Positions 1 through 7,322 of a DNA stretch of 11,583 nt are shown here, one piece after another (the first letter of the stretch is position 1; the number at the start of each line of letters is the position of its first letter). Source of the DNA: an uncultured Lachnospiraceae bacterium (GTDB taxonomy: Bacteria; Bacillota; Clostridia; Lachnospirales; Lachnospiraceae). The translations under genes were made by a program, and so were the position numbers. The notes beneath the pieces are model-generated. The model was not told the origin of the DNA. It ran no database searches and saw nothing but the letters and a program-made list of their open reading frames with translations. The stretch lies in assembly GCA_947177465.1 (NCBI GenBank), contig CAMWUP010000038.1:1-11583 (forward strand), in the 5' to 3' direction.

Positions 1-2
1 CG

Positions 3-1100
3 ATTATTCTGGGCTATCCCAGTTGGATCATGGATATGCCGATGCCCGTCTATTCGTTTCTGGAGGAGTATGATTTGGGCGCAAAAACCATTATTCCCTT
101 TGTGACGCATGGCGGTAGTGGTTTTGGCAGTACGAGAGAGGCAATTTCTGAACTGCAGCCAGGAGCATTTGTCAGTGATAATGGACTTTCTATTGCAAGA
201 GACGACTTGGCAAACAGTGAGGAAGAGATCAGACAGTGGGCGGAAAGCCTGAGGCTCCACGAGGAGGATCAGATGCCGGAAAGCAGCAGTGACACCGTAG
301 CGGGTGCAGAAGCCGATCCGCAAAATCAGCAGACACTGTATCTGTGGGAAGAAAACAATATGCCGGCTATCACGGAGTATACGCAAAACAATGGATACTA
401 TGCAGATGATCCGGATTTTCGTCCATACATTGTGACATTCCCCGTACTGGAAGGAACGGAAGTGAAGGGCGCTGTCCTGATCTGTGCCGGCGGAGCCTTC
501 CAGTACCGCTCAGACCAGAATGAGGGAACTCCGGTTGCAGAGGCACTACGCGAATTGGGATATCAGAGTTTTGTGGTCAATTATCGCCTGCGGCCTTACA
601 CACAGGAAGAAGGGGCGCTGGATTTAGCGCGTGCGGTGCGCTTCGTACGGCAAAACGCGGATGTTTACGGTATTGATGAAAAGGACATTGCGGTGATGGG
701 ATTTTCTGCAGGAGGTATTCTTGCGGGGGAAATGCTGTTGAATTTTGACGGCACAGTCAATGGAACAGCGCTTGATGCAGATTATACGCCTGATGTGTTG
801 GATGGTGTTTCTGCGGATGCGGCAGCGGACGGAATGATCTATTCCTTCTACGGCAGATTGAGTATTGCGTCTAAAGATGTAGAGAAGTTTGCAGCGTCCA
901 ATCTGCCGCCAACCTATTTCTGCTTTGGAACTAGAGACCCTTTTGTGAGGGAATTTGAGGCTTGTATAGAAGCTTTGGAGGAAGCAGGGGTTCCGGTAGA
1001 GATTGATGTGCTGGATGGAAAACCTCACGGTTACGGCTATACGGAAGGCTGGATTCCGGCATATGCAGAGTGGCTGGAAAATGTGTTTGCGAATAATTAA
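3..1100 (+). CDS. Flavodoxin (C-terminal part) fused to alpha/beta-hydrolase, 5'-partial
   Basis: The reading frame is open from base 3, so the gene begins before the window; the ATG at 30 is internal. Residues below count from that ATG. The first ~60 residues, with the stretch just before it (LGYPSWIMDMPMPVYSFLE, then KTIIPFVTHGGSGFG), match the C-terminal half of a Flavodoxin_4-type FMN-binding flavodoxin. A polar linker (about 75-100) leads into a complete alpha/beta-hydrolase resembling the BD-FAE/hormone-sensitive-lipase esterases: nucleophile elbow GFSAGG with Ser226, acid Asp303 in GTRDPF and His333 in KPHGYG. The oxyanion segment reads CAGGAF rather than the common HGGG. Known for the families: flavodoxins carry electrons on FMN, and these hydrolases cleave esters. 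The substrate is unknown. Only 18 bases separate it from the next gene, so the two are probably cotranscribed. The N-terminus, and any export signal, cannot be seen. Confidence 0.85.
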   Translation: MILGYPSWIMDMPMPVYSFLEEYDLGAKTIIPFVTHGGSGFGSTREAISELQPGAFVSDNGLSIARDDLANSEEEIRQWAESLRLHEEDQMPESSSDTVAGAEADPQNQQTLYLWEENNMPAITEYTQNNGYYADDPDFRPYIVTFPVLEGTEVKGAVLICAGGAFQYRSDQNEGTPVAEALRELGYQSFVVNYRLRPYTQEEGALDLARAVRFVRQNADVYGIDEKDIAVMGFSAGGILAGEMLLNFDGTVNGTALDADYTPDVLDGVSADAAADGMIYSFYGRLSIASKDVEKFAASNLPPTYFCFGTRDPFVREFEACIEALEEAGVPVEIDVLDGKPHGYGYTEGWIPAYAEWLENVFANN

Positions 1101-1118
1101 GAGCAGAGGAAAACGGGT

Positions 1119-2189
1119 ATGAAGAAATTAAATTTACTGGTTCTGGTACTGTCTTTGATGATGTGTACTGCATGCGCGCAGAAGAGGACAGTGCCGGAAA
1201 ACATGGGAGTTTCTGATGTTGGTGAAACGGACTCAGGCGCACCAGTCGGAAATGAAACAGTCCCAAATGAAGAAACGGGTTCGTCAGATCAGGGAGAAGA
1301 TATTGTCCGCATTCCCGATACACCGCTTCAGATTCCGGATGACTATTATTCTCCGGCATCGCAGCAGGGAACATTGGAACGGCTGGAATACACGACGTAT
1401 GAGTCTTTCAGTTATGAGGAGCGTACCAAAATGCTTACGAAGACGGCGTATGTATATCTGCCATATGGTTATTCCGAAGACGAACAGTACAATGTGTTTT
1501 ATCTGATGCATGGCGGATGGGCGAATGAGACCACCTATCTGGGCACACCGGAGAATCCGAATGTGTTTAAGAACGTGGTTGACCATGCCATGCAGGATGG
1601 TAGAATGGAACCGGTCATAATCGTATGTCCCACATTCAATAATGAGAGTCCTAATGACAGTGATAACTATAGTCTTGAACTCAGACTGACGGATAATTAT
1701 CACAATGAGCTGATAAACGATCTGATTCCGGCAGTGGAGGGAAAATACAATACTTACGCGGAAGGCACATCGATTGAGGATTTGGAGCATTCCCGTGATC
1801 ATCGCGCATTTTGTGGTTTTTCTATGGGGTCTGTTGCCACCTGGCATACGTTTGAATACTGTCTGCCGTATTTCCGTTACTTTTTGCCGTCCAGCGGTGA
1901 TCTGACGTCGGACGGACAGTATATGGAGAGTATTGTGACCAATTCCGGATATGGCCCGGAGGATTTCTTTATTTATGCCATGTCCGGGACAGAAGATTTT
2001 GACTATTTGGCGTTTTCACGTCAGATTGAGGCGATGTTAGATGCGCCTGAAGGTATCTTTATTGATGCGGACAATGAAAAGGATGGTAATCTGGCTTACC
2101 GGGTGCAGGAAGGCAACGAGCACAATGCGGAGGCTGCCATGCAGTATATTTACAATGGATTAGTCTGGATGTGGAAGAATGGTATTTAG
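1119..2189 (+). CDS. Esterase D/feruloyl-esterase-like lipoprotein
   Basis: A 356-residue protein. It opens with a lipoprotein signal peptide (KK, then a hydrophobic run, then CTAC with Cys19 as the likely lipidated residue; the -3 Cys is unusual for a lipobox). A Ser/Glu/Asp-rich tether follows to about residue 75. The remainder is an alpha/beta-hydrolase of the putative esterase family PF00756, which includes feruloyl/acetyl xylan esterase modules and esterase D: LPYGY and YLMHGG near the oxyanion hole, nucleophile elbow GFSMGS with Ser235, likely acid Asp293 or Asp295 in GTEDFDY, and His335 in GNEHNAE. It is inferred to be anchored outside the membrane and to cleave ester-linked groups, perhaps on plant polysaccharide; the substrate is not shown. 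AGAGGA at 1105-1110 lies 8 bases before the ATG. It is the last gene of its unit, with a terminator just downstream. Confidence 0.88.
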   Translation: MKKLNLLVLVLSLMMCTACAQKRTVPENMGVSDVGETDSGAPVGNETVPNEETGSSDQGEDIVRIPDTPLQIPDDYYSPASQQGTLERLEYTTYESFSYEERTKMLTKTAYVYLPYGYSEDEQYNVFYLMHGGWANETTYLGTPENPNVFKNVVDHAMQDGRMEPVIIVCPTFNNESPNDSDNYSLELRLTDNYHNELINDLIPAVEGKYNTYAEGTSIEDLEHSRDHRAFCGFSMGSVATWHTFEYCLPYFRYFLPSSGDLTSDGQYMESIVTNSGYGPEDFFIYAMSGTEDFDYLAFSRQIEAMLDAPEGIFIDADNEKDGNLAYRVQEGNEHNAEAAMQYIYNGLVWMWKNGI

Positions 2190-2213
2190 ATTTGCTGCGG
2201 TGATTCCGAAAGG

Positions 2214-2255
2214 CAGGATTGTGACAAAAATTTTTGTTCACAGTCCTGTTTTTTT
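2214..2255 (+). terminator. Rho-independent terminator after the esterase gene
   Basis: The arms CAGGATTGTGA (2214-2224) and TCACAGTCCTG (2238-2248) pair over 11 positions with one G-T wobble. The AAAAATTTTT between them can extend the stem. Seven T residues follow at 2249-2255. It lies 25 bases after the stop codon of the esterase lipoprotein, which separates that unit from the lipoprotein genes downstream. Confidence 0.9.
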
Positions 2256-2325
2256 ATGTAATAGTAAATTGCTGCAATAGATTACACATAGCTTTTGTCT
2301 ATATGAACGAATGTTATATAAGCAT

Positions 2326-2354
2326 TTGTTATTGAATACGGCGGCATATATAAT
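2326..2354 (+). promoter_or_regulatory. Sigma-A-type promoter upstream of the lipoprotein cluster
   Basis: A -35 box TTGTTA (2326-2331) and a perfect -10 box TATAAT (2349-2354) are separated by the ideal 17 bases. The predicted start of transcription is near 2361. It sits between the terminator of the upstream unit and the cyclophilin-like lipoprotein gene, so it is the best candidate for driving that gene and those after it. Confidence 0.7.
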
Positions 2355-2483
2355 GGAAAATAAAAAAGAAATGAAAAAAAGAGTTGGGAAAGGCGTTGTA
2401 TCAGGAAAAGCAAGCCATAAAACAGTATATACCTTTGAGTTTAAACTTGTGAACAAAACGAGACTTCTGCAATAAAGCGGGTC

Positions 2484-2513
2484 TTGTTACAATACAATCA
2501 TAAAAAATATAAA
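2484..2513 (+). promoter_or_regulatory. Possible second, proximal promoter
   Basis: TTGTTA (2484-2489), an 18-base gap, then TATAAA (2508-2513) would start transcription near 2520, close to the ribosome binding site at 2533. The -35 box overlaps the right arm of a stem formed by 2457-2464 and 2481-2488. It is weaker than the upstream candidate, and in such AT-rich sequence it could be chance. Confidence 0.35.
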
Positions 2514-2545
2514 CAACAAAGATGTAAACGATGGAGGTAAACATT

Positions 2546-3166
2546 ATGAGAAGAAAAATGATTGTGACACTTGCAGCATGTGGATTATTGACGACCGGAT
2601 TATTAACGGGATGTGGACGGGAAGCAGCGGCTCCCTCTGAACCGCCAAGAGAGGTGATTGAGGGTTCAGATGCTTCAGGATCATCTGCGCAGACAGAGGA
2701 AGAAGAGAATACCGATGTGGCAGGTGCAGATTCTGCAGAGAGCTCCCAGAATGATATGCCGGGCATGACAATGCAGTTTGGTTATGACGGTCCTATTTAT
2801 ACGGTAGAACTTGAGGATAATGATACAGCGGCGACACTTGCAGATTTTGCGGTCCGTGGGGAGTATAACCTTCCGATCTATACCTATGAAAATTATGAAA
2901 ATGAGGACGTCCTGCAGTTTTATGACATTCCCAGCAGATATGAGATTCCGGATGACCCGCAGCATTATACGGAAGAAAAAGCGGGAGAGCTTTATTACTC
3001 CTATCCGAACAGAGTGATCTTATTTTATCAGGATGCGCAGATTGAGGGCGACTATACCAAGATTGGTACGCTCACAACTACGGAAGGGCTTGTGGACGCA
3101 GTGAGAGACAATGAGCCTTTGGAATACTGGGACTGTCTTGTAATACCGGTTCGTGTGATAGAATAG
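2546..3166 (+). CDS. Cyclophilin-like fold lipoprotein
   Basis: A 206-residue protein. An in-frame ATG at 2531 is rejected as start because its ATGGAGG contains the Shine-Dalgarno GGAGG (2533-2537), which sits 8 bases before the ATG at 2546. The protein begins with a lipoprotein signal peptide and lipobox LLTGC (Cys23), followed by an acidic Ser/Glu-rich tether (about 24-75). From residue 76 to the end it matches the bacterial cyclophilin-like domain (PF18050 type): YTVELEDNDTA, the LPIYTYENYENED region, ELYYSYPNRVILFY, and a tail with YTKIGTLTTTEGL. Family knowledge: the fold resembles cyclophilin, but prolyl isomerase activity is not established, and such proteins often occur near Flavodoxin_4 genes, as here. 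The location is inferred to be the outer face of the membrane. It is followed 15 bases later by another lipoprotein gene. Confidence 0.88.
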   Translation: MRRKMIVTLAACGLLTTGLLTGCGREAAAPSEPPREVIEGSDASGSSAQTEEEENTDVAGADSAESSQNDMPGMTMQFGYDGPIYTVELEDNDTAATLADFAVRGEYNLPIYTYENYENEDVLQFYDIPSRYEIPDDPQHYTEEKAGELYYSYPNRVILFYQDAQIEGDYTKIGTLTTTEGLVDAVRDNEPLEYWDCLVIPVRVIE

Positions 3167-3181
3167 CGAGGAAGTAACAGG

Positions 3182-4346
3182 ATGAAAGCGAAGCTATGGA
3201 TTGGAGTTATAATGACTGCCGTACTGTTGAGCGGATGCGGAAATCGTTCCGCATCCGGAAACCGGCAAAATGCAGTTGAAGATGATCAGGCAGGGATAGA
3301 AGGAGCAGAAGCGGGTACGGCAGCTCAATCAGATAAAACACAGGAAACCCAAAGTAAGGACCAGGAGCCGACGGAATATATCGAGGTTGGCACAACGGTC
3401 ACAGAACTGGAATCCGGGTTTTCTGTAGTCCGTTTTGAAGGAAATGACGGATTTTGGTGCTTTTCTGGAACAGGGTGGAGCGGAGTCAGACCGGGAAGTG
3501 CTGCAGTTTTTGACAGATACGATGATTGGAAGCGCAGAAGGTCTTTCTTTTGAGGGTAATGCGTTTGGATGCAGCACGATATCGGTGGAAAATATTGATG
3601 GAGGTTATTATTTCGGAAGAAATTTTGACTGGAATAAATGTGATGCGCTGGTAGTGCTTTCTTATCCTGAAAACGGTTATGCCTCGTTCTCGACGGTGAA
3701 CGTGGATTTTATCCGTCAGGGTACAGGTTTGGCTTCCCAATATTTAATGGATGAAATACTGACTGCTGCCGCACTTTACGCACCCTTAGACGGAATGAAC
3801 GAAAAAGGGCTTTGCGTATCGGTGAATATGATTCAGGATGGAGATACTATTTCCCAAAATACAGAGAAGCCGGATATTACCACAACGACGGCAATTCGGA
3901 TGCTGCTGAATCAGGCGGCGGATGTGGAGGAAGCGCTGGAACTGCTGGAACAGTATGATTTTCACGCATCCATGGGTTATATGGTACATCTTGCCATTGC
4001 AGACAGCACAGGTAGAAGTGTGGCCGTCGAGTATGTGGATAACGAGATGAATGTGATAGAGACGCCGATTCTCACTAATTTCTATGTGTCAGAGGGCGAG
4101 AAAAACGGAATCGGGACCAGCCAGTCCCATACAAGGTTTGAAATATTGGAACAGATATTAGCAGAAAAACCGATGATGGACAGCGGACAGGTGCGGGATG
4201 CATTATCCAGTGTCAGTAAAGGAAACTTCGGAGAATTTGAATCCACAGAGTGGAGTGTGGTGTTCGATCAGTCCGCGCTTACCGCAGAGTATTATCACAG
4301 GGAAGACTACGGCAGGAGTTATGCTTTTACCCTTTTCGAGCCTTGA
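3182..4346 (+). pseudogene. Linear amide C-N hydrolase lipoprotein, frameshifted
   Basis: The start at 3182 has GAGGA (3168-3172) 9 bases upstream. The frame encodes a lipoprotein signal peptide (LLSGC, Cys19), a polar tether and the start of the domain, but stops at 3553. The rest lies one frame over, open to 4346. Removing one T from the TTTT run at 3452-3455 joins RFEGNDGF to GAFLEQGGAESD and gives a 387-residue protein. The joined product matches the choloylglycine/acyl-CoA:6-APA acyltransferase-like Ntn hydrolases: probable nucleophile Cys130 in FGCST, YYFGRNFDWNKC, APLDGMNEKGLCVSVNM, and GTSQSHTRFEIL. In this family autocleavage before the Cys exposes the nucleophile, and linear amide bonds are hydrolysed. 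A TTG at 3435 could open the second frame but has no ribosome binding site. The cause may be a sequencing error, a recent null mutation or recoding; with only four T residues, slippage is weakly supported. Confidence 0.85.
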
Positions 4347-4408
4347 ACTGGAAAAGAGAATTCAAAGTCAGCTTATGGCTGAGCCTGCAGTGAAGTGAGA
4401 GGTGAACT

Positions 4409-5776
4409 ATGGGATACATACGTTTGTTATGGGACTTGTACCAGCTTAAGAGAAATACCGCAAAAAGTGAGGAGCAGATAAAAATACTTCAGGATAAGAA
4501 ATTGAGAAAGCTGCTGCGTTATGCTTATCAGAATTCTGCTTACTACCGCAAAACATTTAAACAGGCTGGCATTTCGGAAAAAAATCTTGACAGGATACCA
4601 TTAAAGCAGTTTCCGGTCATTACCAAAGAATTATTGATGCAAAATTATGATGAGCTGGTGACAGATTCTAAAGTAAAGCAGGAGGAATTGCGAAAGTTTG
4701 ACGAGAGTCCTGCTTCAAGATCAGAAAACTATCTTGGCAGATACCATATTATTCATTCGTCGGGCAGCACGGGCATTCCCAGATATTTTGTCTATGATGA
4801 CAAAGCGTGGGGACAGATGCTTCTCGGTATTATCAGAGGGGCTTTGTGGGGGATGGGTATGATTGACATCCTAAAGCTGCTTGCCGGAAAGCCGAGAATA
4901 CTATATATTGCTGCCACAGACGGACGCTATGCGGGAGCTATGGCGGTAGGGGACGGAATCTCAGGGCTGCATGCCAGACAGGAATATCTGGACATCAATG
5001 AACCGATTGAGAAGGGAAATCAGAAAGTGATAAAATTTAATCCCAATATTGTGATCGGATATCCATCCGCAATTAAGCTGATGGCGGAGCAGGTGAGAGC
5101 AGGGCGTGTCCCGAATCATGTCAAGAGGGTCATTTCCTGCGGGGAACCGCTTTCGACGGGACTGCGGCGTTTTTTGGAAGACACATTTCAGTGTCCGGTA
5201 ATAAATTTTTACGGTGCCAGTGAGTCGCTTGCCCTTGGGCTGGAGGAGAAGACCGGAGACGGCATGGTTCTGTTTGACGATATGAATGTCATAGAAGTTG
5301 AGGACGGAGAAATGTACCTTACCTGCCTGTACAATTTCACACAGCCACTAATACGGTACCACCTGACAGATACACTCAGACCGAAAAAAAGGCTTTCCAA
5401 TGATCCATATGGGTTTTCAAGGGCGGAGGTGCTCCTGTGCAGGAATGAGGATGAAATGTGGTTTCAGAAAACAGACGGCACAGAGGAATTTATTCATCCG
5501 CTGTCTGTGGAGGGAATTTGTGTGGATGGTCTGAAGGATTACCAGTTTGTGCAGACTTCGGACAAAGCTTTTCAGATTATGGCTGAGATTTCAAAGGATG
5601 CTTCAAAAGAAACGATTACACATGGTATAGAAAGTATCATTGAACCACTACTATCAGATAAGGCGCTGGAAAATATTTCTTATGAGGTTTGTTTCGTGGA
5701 GACCATTGCGGCGAATCCTGGTACCGGCAAGAAACCGTTAATTGTAAAAATGATGAATGACAAAAAGGCAGTTTAG
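4409..5776 (+). CDS. PaaK/CapK-like adenylate-forming enzyme (phenylacetate-CoA ligase family)
   Basis: A 455-residue cytoplasmic protein. AGAGGTGA (4398-4405) lies just before the ATG. It shows the adenylate-forming signatures in order: phosphate-binding loop SSGSTG (117-122), YGASE (268-272) in the position of the A5 motif, and RYHLTD (316-321) in the position of the A7 motif. A C-terminal GTGKKP could supply the late catalytic Lys. Length and layout fit phenylacetate-CoA ligase and CapK relatives, which activate a carboxylic acid with ATP and pass it to CoA or another acceptor. The acid is unknown, and no carrier protein or condensing enzyme is nearby. The N-terminal RLLRYAYQNSAYYR-like stretch (KLLRYAYQNSAYYRKTF here) is typical of CapK relatives. 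It follows the broken amide hydrolase by 62 bases with no terminator, so cotranscription is likely. Confidence 0.85.
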   Translation: MGYIRLLWDLYQLKRNTAKSEEQIKILQDKKLRKLLRYAYQNSAYYRKTFKQAGISEKNLDRIPLKQFPVITKELLMQNYDELVTDSKVKQEELRKFDESPASRSENYLGRYHIIHSSGSTGIPRYFVYDDKAWGQMLLGIIRGALWGMGMIDILKLLAGKPRILYIAATDGRYAGAMAVGDGISGLHARQEYLDINEPIEKGNQKVIKFNPNIVIGYPSAIKLMAEQVRAGRVPNHVKRVISCGEPLSTGLRRFLEDTFQCPVINFYGASESLALGLEEKTGDGMVLFDDMNVIEVEDGEMYLTCLYNFTQPLIRYHLTDTLRPKKRLSNDPYGFSRAEVLLCRNEDEMWFQKTDGTEEFIHPLSVEGICVDGLKDYQFVQTSDKAFQIMAEISKDASKETITHGIESIIEPLLSDKALENISYEVCFVETIAANPGTGKKPLIVKMMNDKKAV

Positions 5777-5846
5777 CAAGTAGGACGATTCTGTTATGGC
5801 ATGAGACAAAAAGAGACAATCCGCAATGGTGAAAAGGTGTCAGGAA

Positions 5847-6464
5847 ATGATATGGAATTATGTTGTGAAAGGAATTTTAATCGGATTGATATTTGGTGTT
5901 CCGGCGGGTGCAATCGGTGCGCTGACCATTCAGCGGACGTTGGAACGGGGCTTTATGGCCGGTCTTATTACGGGAGCGGGTTCCTCAGCCGCAGATTTGC
6001 TTTACTCGGCGGCAGGGATATTCGGGATTGCTATTGTTGCCGACTTTTTGACAGTGCATCAGAATGTATTTCAGGTTGTGGGAGGAGTCTTTATTGTTGC
6101 ACTGGGTATTTCCATTTTGCGCAAAAAGGGGAGAACGGATGCAGCGCAGGAGACGAAAGGAAACTTAGTCTTTTGTTTTCTGAGTTCTTTTGGGACAGCG
6201 GTAATGAATCCGGCGACCATTTTGTCCTTTATGGTCGCATTTGCGGCATTTGATATAAACGGAAATGTAAGCGCAGCAGAAGGCGCCGGATTGATTCTGG
6301 GTATTCTTGGAGGAACGTTTGGATGGTGGCTTACAATAAGCAGCGTAGTTGCCTTGCTTAAGGATCGGATTACAGATCAGATTTATAAATGGCTGAACAA
6401 AATTTTAGGCAGCTTTATGTTGCTATTCGGAATCGTTATGATGATAAGGAGTGCGTGGTCATGA
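5847..6464 (+). CDS. LysE-family exporter
   Basis: A 205-residue, strongly hydrophobic membrane protein of the LysE/RhtB family (PF01810), whose known members export amino acids and related small solutes. Supporting features are the N-terminal helix with GVPAGAIGALTI, then RGFMAGLITGAGSSAADLLY, a helix starting near FQVVGGVFIV, a short charged cytoplasmic loop (RKKGRTDAAQETKG), FGTAVMNPATIL with Asn121, and two further helices. I count about six membrane segments, as usual for the family. I chose ATG 5847 because AAGGTG (5834-5839) lies 7 bases upstream; the in-frame ATG at 5826 would add seven mostly polar residues and has only a weak site. The gene ends in an ATGA overlap with the ABC ATPase, implying translational coupling. 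The substrate is unknown. Confidence 0.87.
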   Translation: MIWNYVVKGILIGLIFGVPAGAIGALTIQRTLERGFMAGLITGAGSSAADLLYSAAGIFGIAIVADFLTVHQNVFQVVGGVFIVALGISILRKKGRTDAAQETKGNLVFCFLSSFGTAVMNPATILSFMVAFAAFDINGNVSAAEGAGLILGILGGTFGWWLTISSVVALLKDRITDQIYKWLNKILGSFMLLFGIVMMIRSAWS

Positions 6465-7222
6465 AGGATAAAAAGGTGAAAACCCCTGTTATTGCCGGAA
6501 AAAAAATTGTGAAAACCTTTGGAGAAGCAAAGGTTTTAAATGAAATTAATCTTGAAATTTATGACGGAGATTTTACTGTGATTATGGGGACTTCCGGTTC
6601 GGGTAAATCTACCCTGTTATACTGTCTCAGCGGAATGGAGCAGGCGACGGGAGGAACTATTTACTGTGGTGATCAGACAATTACAGGAGCGTCGGAAAAG
6701 GAGCTGACAAAGCTTCGGGCTGATAAATTCGGGTTCGTATTTCAAAAGACGCATCTAGTCAGCAATCTGACTCTCTATGAAAATATTGTAATGTCAGGGT
6801 TGATTGGAAGCGGGCTTAGCGAAAAGGAGGTAAGAGAAGGAGCAAAACAACTGGCAGCGCAGATGAATTTGCAGGATGCGGTGGACAGATTACCTTCACA
6901 AGTATCCGGAGGAGAGGCGCAGAGAGCAGCAGTAGCAAGAGCCGTTATGGGAAATCCTGCTATTTTGTTTGCGGATGAGCCGACCGGAGCATTGAATAAA
7001 GCCAATACGAAAGAAGTATTAGATCTGTTTACCGAGCTTCATAAAAAAGGGCAGACGATTCTTCTTGTGACACATGATAAGGAAGCTGCACTGCGGGGAA
7101 ACCGTATTCTTTATATTGAGGACGGCAGGGTGATTTCAGAGCTTGCTTTGTCAGAATACAAGAAAGACGATAGTATGCGGGAGAAGAAACTGGCTGTGTG
7201 GCTGGAAGGTCTAGGTTGGTAG
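6461..7222 (+). CDS. ABC transporter ATP-binding protein (FtsX-permease type)
   Basis: A 253-residue cytoplasmic ATPase of the MacB/LolD/BceA-like class that partners FtsX-type permeases. Walker A is GTSGSGKST (43-51), the Q-loop is FVFQKTHL, the signature is VSGGE (148-152, a variant of LSGGQ), Walker B is AILFADEP with Asp172 and Glu173, and the switch His205 is in VTHDKEAA. DEPTGALN is typical of this class. The frame is open upstream to 6389, but AAGGAG (6446-6451) placed 9 bases before ATG 6461 and the ATGA overlap with the LysE gene fix the start. A short charged tail follows the nucleotide-binding core. Its partner is the large permease after the structured gap downstream. The substrate cannot be told; lipoprotein, antimicrobial peptide and hydrophobic cargo are all known in the class. 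Confidence 0.95.
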   Translation: MKDKKVKTPVIAGKKIVKTFGEAKVLNEINLEIYDGDFTVIMGTSGSGKSTLLYCLSGMEQATGGTIYCGDQTITGASEKELTKLRADKFGFVFQKTHLVSNLTLYENIVMSGLIGSGLSEKEVREGAKQLAAQMNLQDAVDRLPSQVSGGEAQRAAVARAVMGNPAILFADEPTGALNKANTKEVLDLFTELHKKGQTILLVTHDKEAALRGNRILYIEDGRVISELALSEYKKDDSMREKKLAVWLEGLGW

Positions 7223-7257
7223 GGTGAAAAAGATTTGCGAGCAAATCTTTTTCACCC
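7222..7257. repeat. 17-bp perfect inverted repeat after the ATPase gene
   Basis: The arms at 7222-7238 and 7241-7257 are exact reverse complements with only GA between them; the left arm reads GGGTGAAAAAGATTTGC. It starts on the last base of the ATPase stop codon. No T run follows on either side, so it is not a classic terminator. In RNA it would be a very stable hairpin and could protect the upstream mRNA or set transcript ends. Confidence 0.9.
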
Positions 7258-7258
7258 A

Positions 7259-7322
7259 GAAGAACGCCTGTAATGCGGCGTTCTTCCCATTGATGATTAA
7301 TGCCGCCATGCGGCATGGGAGG
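7259..7322 (+). promoter_or_regulatory. Competing RNA hairpins over the permease ribosome binding site
   Basis: A 10-bp perfect stem pairs 7259-7268 (GAAGAACGCC) with 7277-7286. A 7-bp stem pairs ATGCCGC (7300-7306) with GCGGCAT (7310-7316). In addition, 7283-7290 (CTTCCCAT) can pair over 8 positions, one of them G-T, with 7315-7322 (ATGGGAGG). That buries the GGGAGG ribosome binding site of the permease, with the GCCGC/GCGGC stem stacked inside. The first stem uses bases 7283-7286, so it excludes the site-burying fold. This is a plausible on/off translation switch; the pairing is seen directly, the regulatory role is inference. Confidence 0.5.

Larger units (their letters stand above)
2256..2545 (+). 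other. AT-rich intergenic leader region
   Basis: This 290-base stretch has no recognisable protein gene. It contains an ATTGC-T-GCAAT inverted repeat (2268-2278), which could be an operator but is too short to claim. It also holds a strong promoter (2326-2354), a possible second promoter (2484-2513) and an 8-bp stem with one G-T wobble (2457-2464 with 2481-2488). A 40-codon open frame runs from ATG 2353 to TAA 2475 (MENKKEMKKRV at its start). That ATG overlaps the -10 box and lacks a ribosome binding site, so I do not call it a gene. If the first promoter is the one used, the transcript leader is about 185 bases long. Confidence 0.6.

Noticed and set aside
1284..1847. 187-codon - strand frame opposite the esterase gene
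   Set aside because: It is a shadow of a well-supported + strand gene, with no ribosome binding site or recognisable domain.
2353..2475. 40-codon frame in the leader as a real small gene
   Set aside because: Its ATG overlaps the -10 box and has no ribosome binding site; kept only as a note in the leader.
2531..2545. Upstream ATG extending the cyclophilin-like lipoprotein
   Set aside because: The ATGGAGG there contains the ribosome binding site for ATG 2546, and the shorter form gives a cleaner signal peptide.
5801..6253. 150-codon + strand frame overlapping the LysE gene
   Set aside because: It reads the LysE gene out of frame, is rich in Cys/Gly/Ser, and resembles no known protein; the LysE frame has clear membrane helices.
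6389..6460. 24-residue N-terminal extension of the ABC ATPase
   Set aside because: It overlaps the end of the LysE gene in another frame; AAGGAG at 6446-6451 and the ATGA overlap point to 6461.
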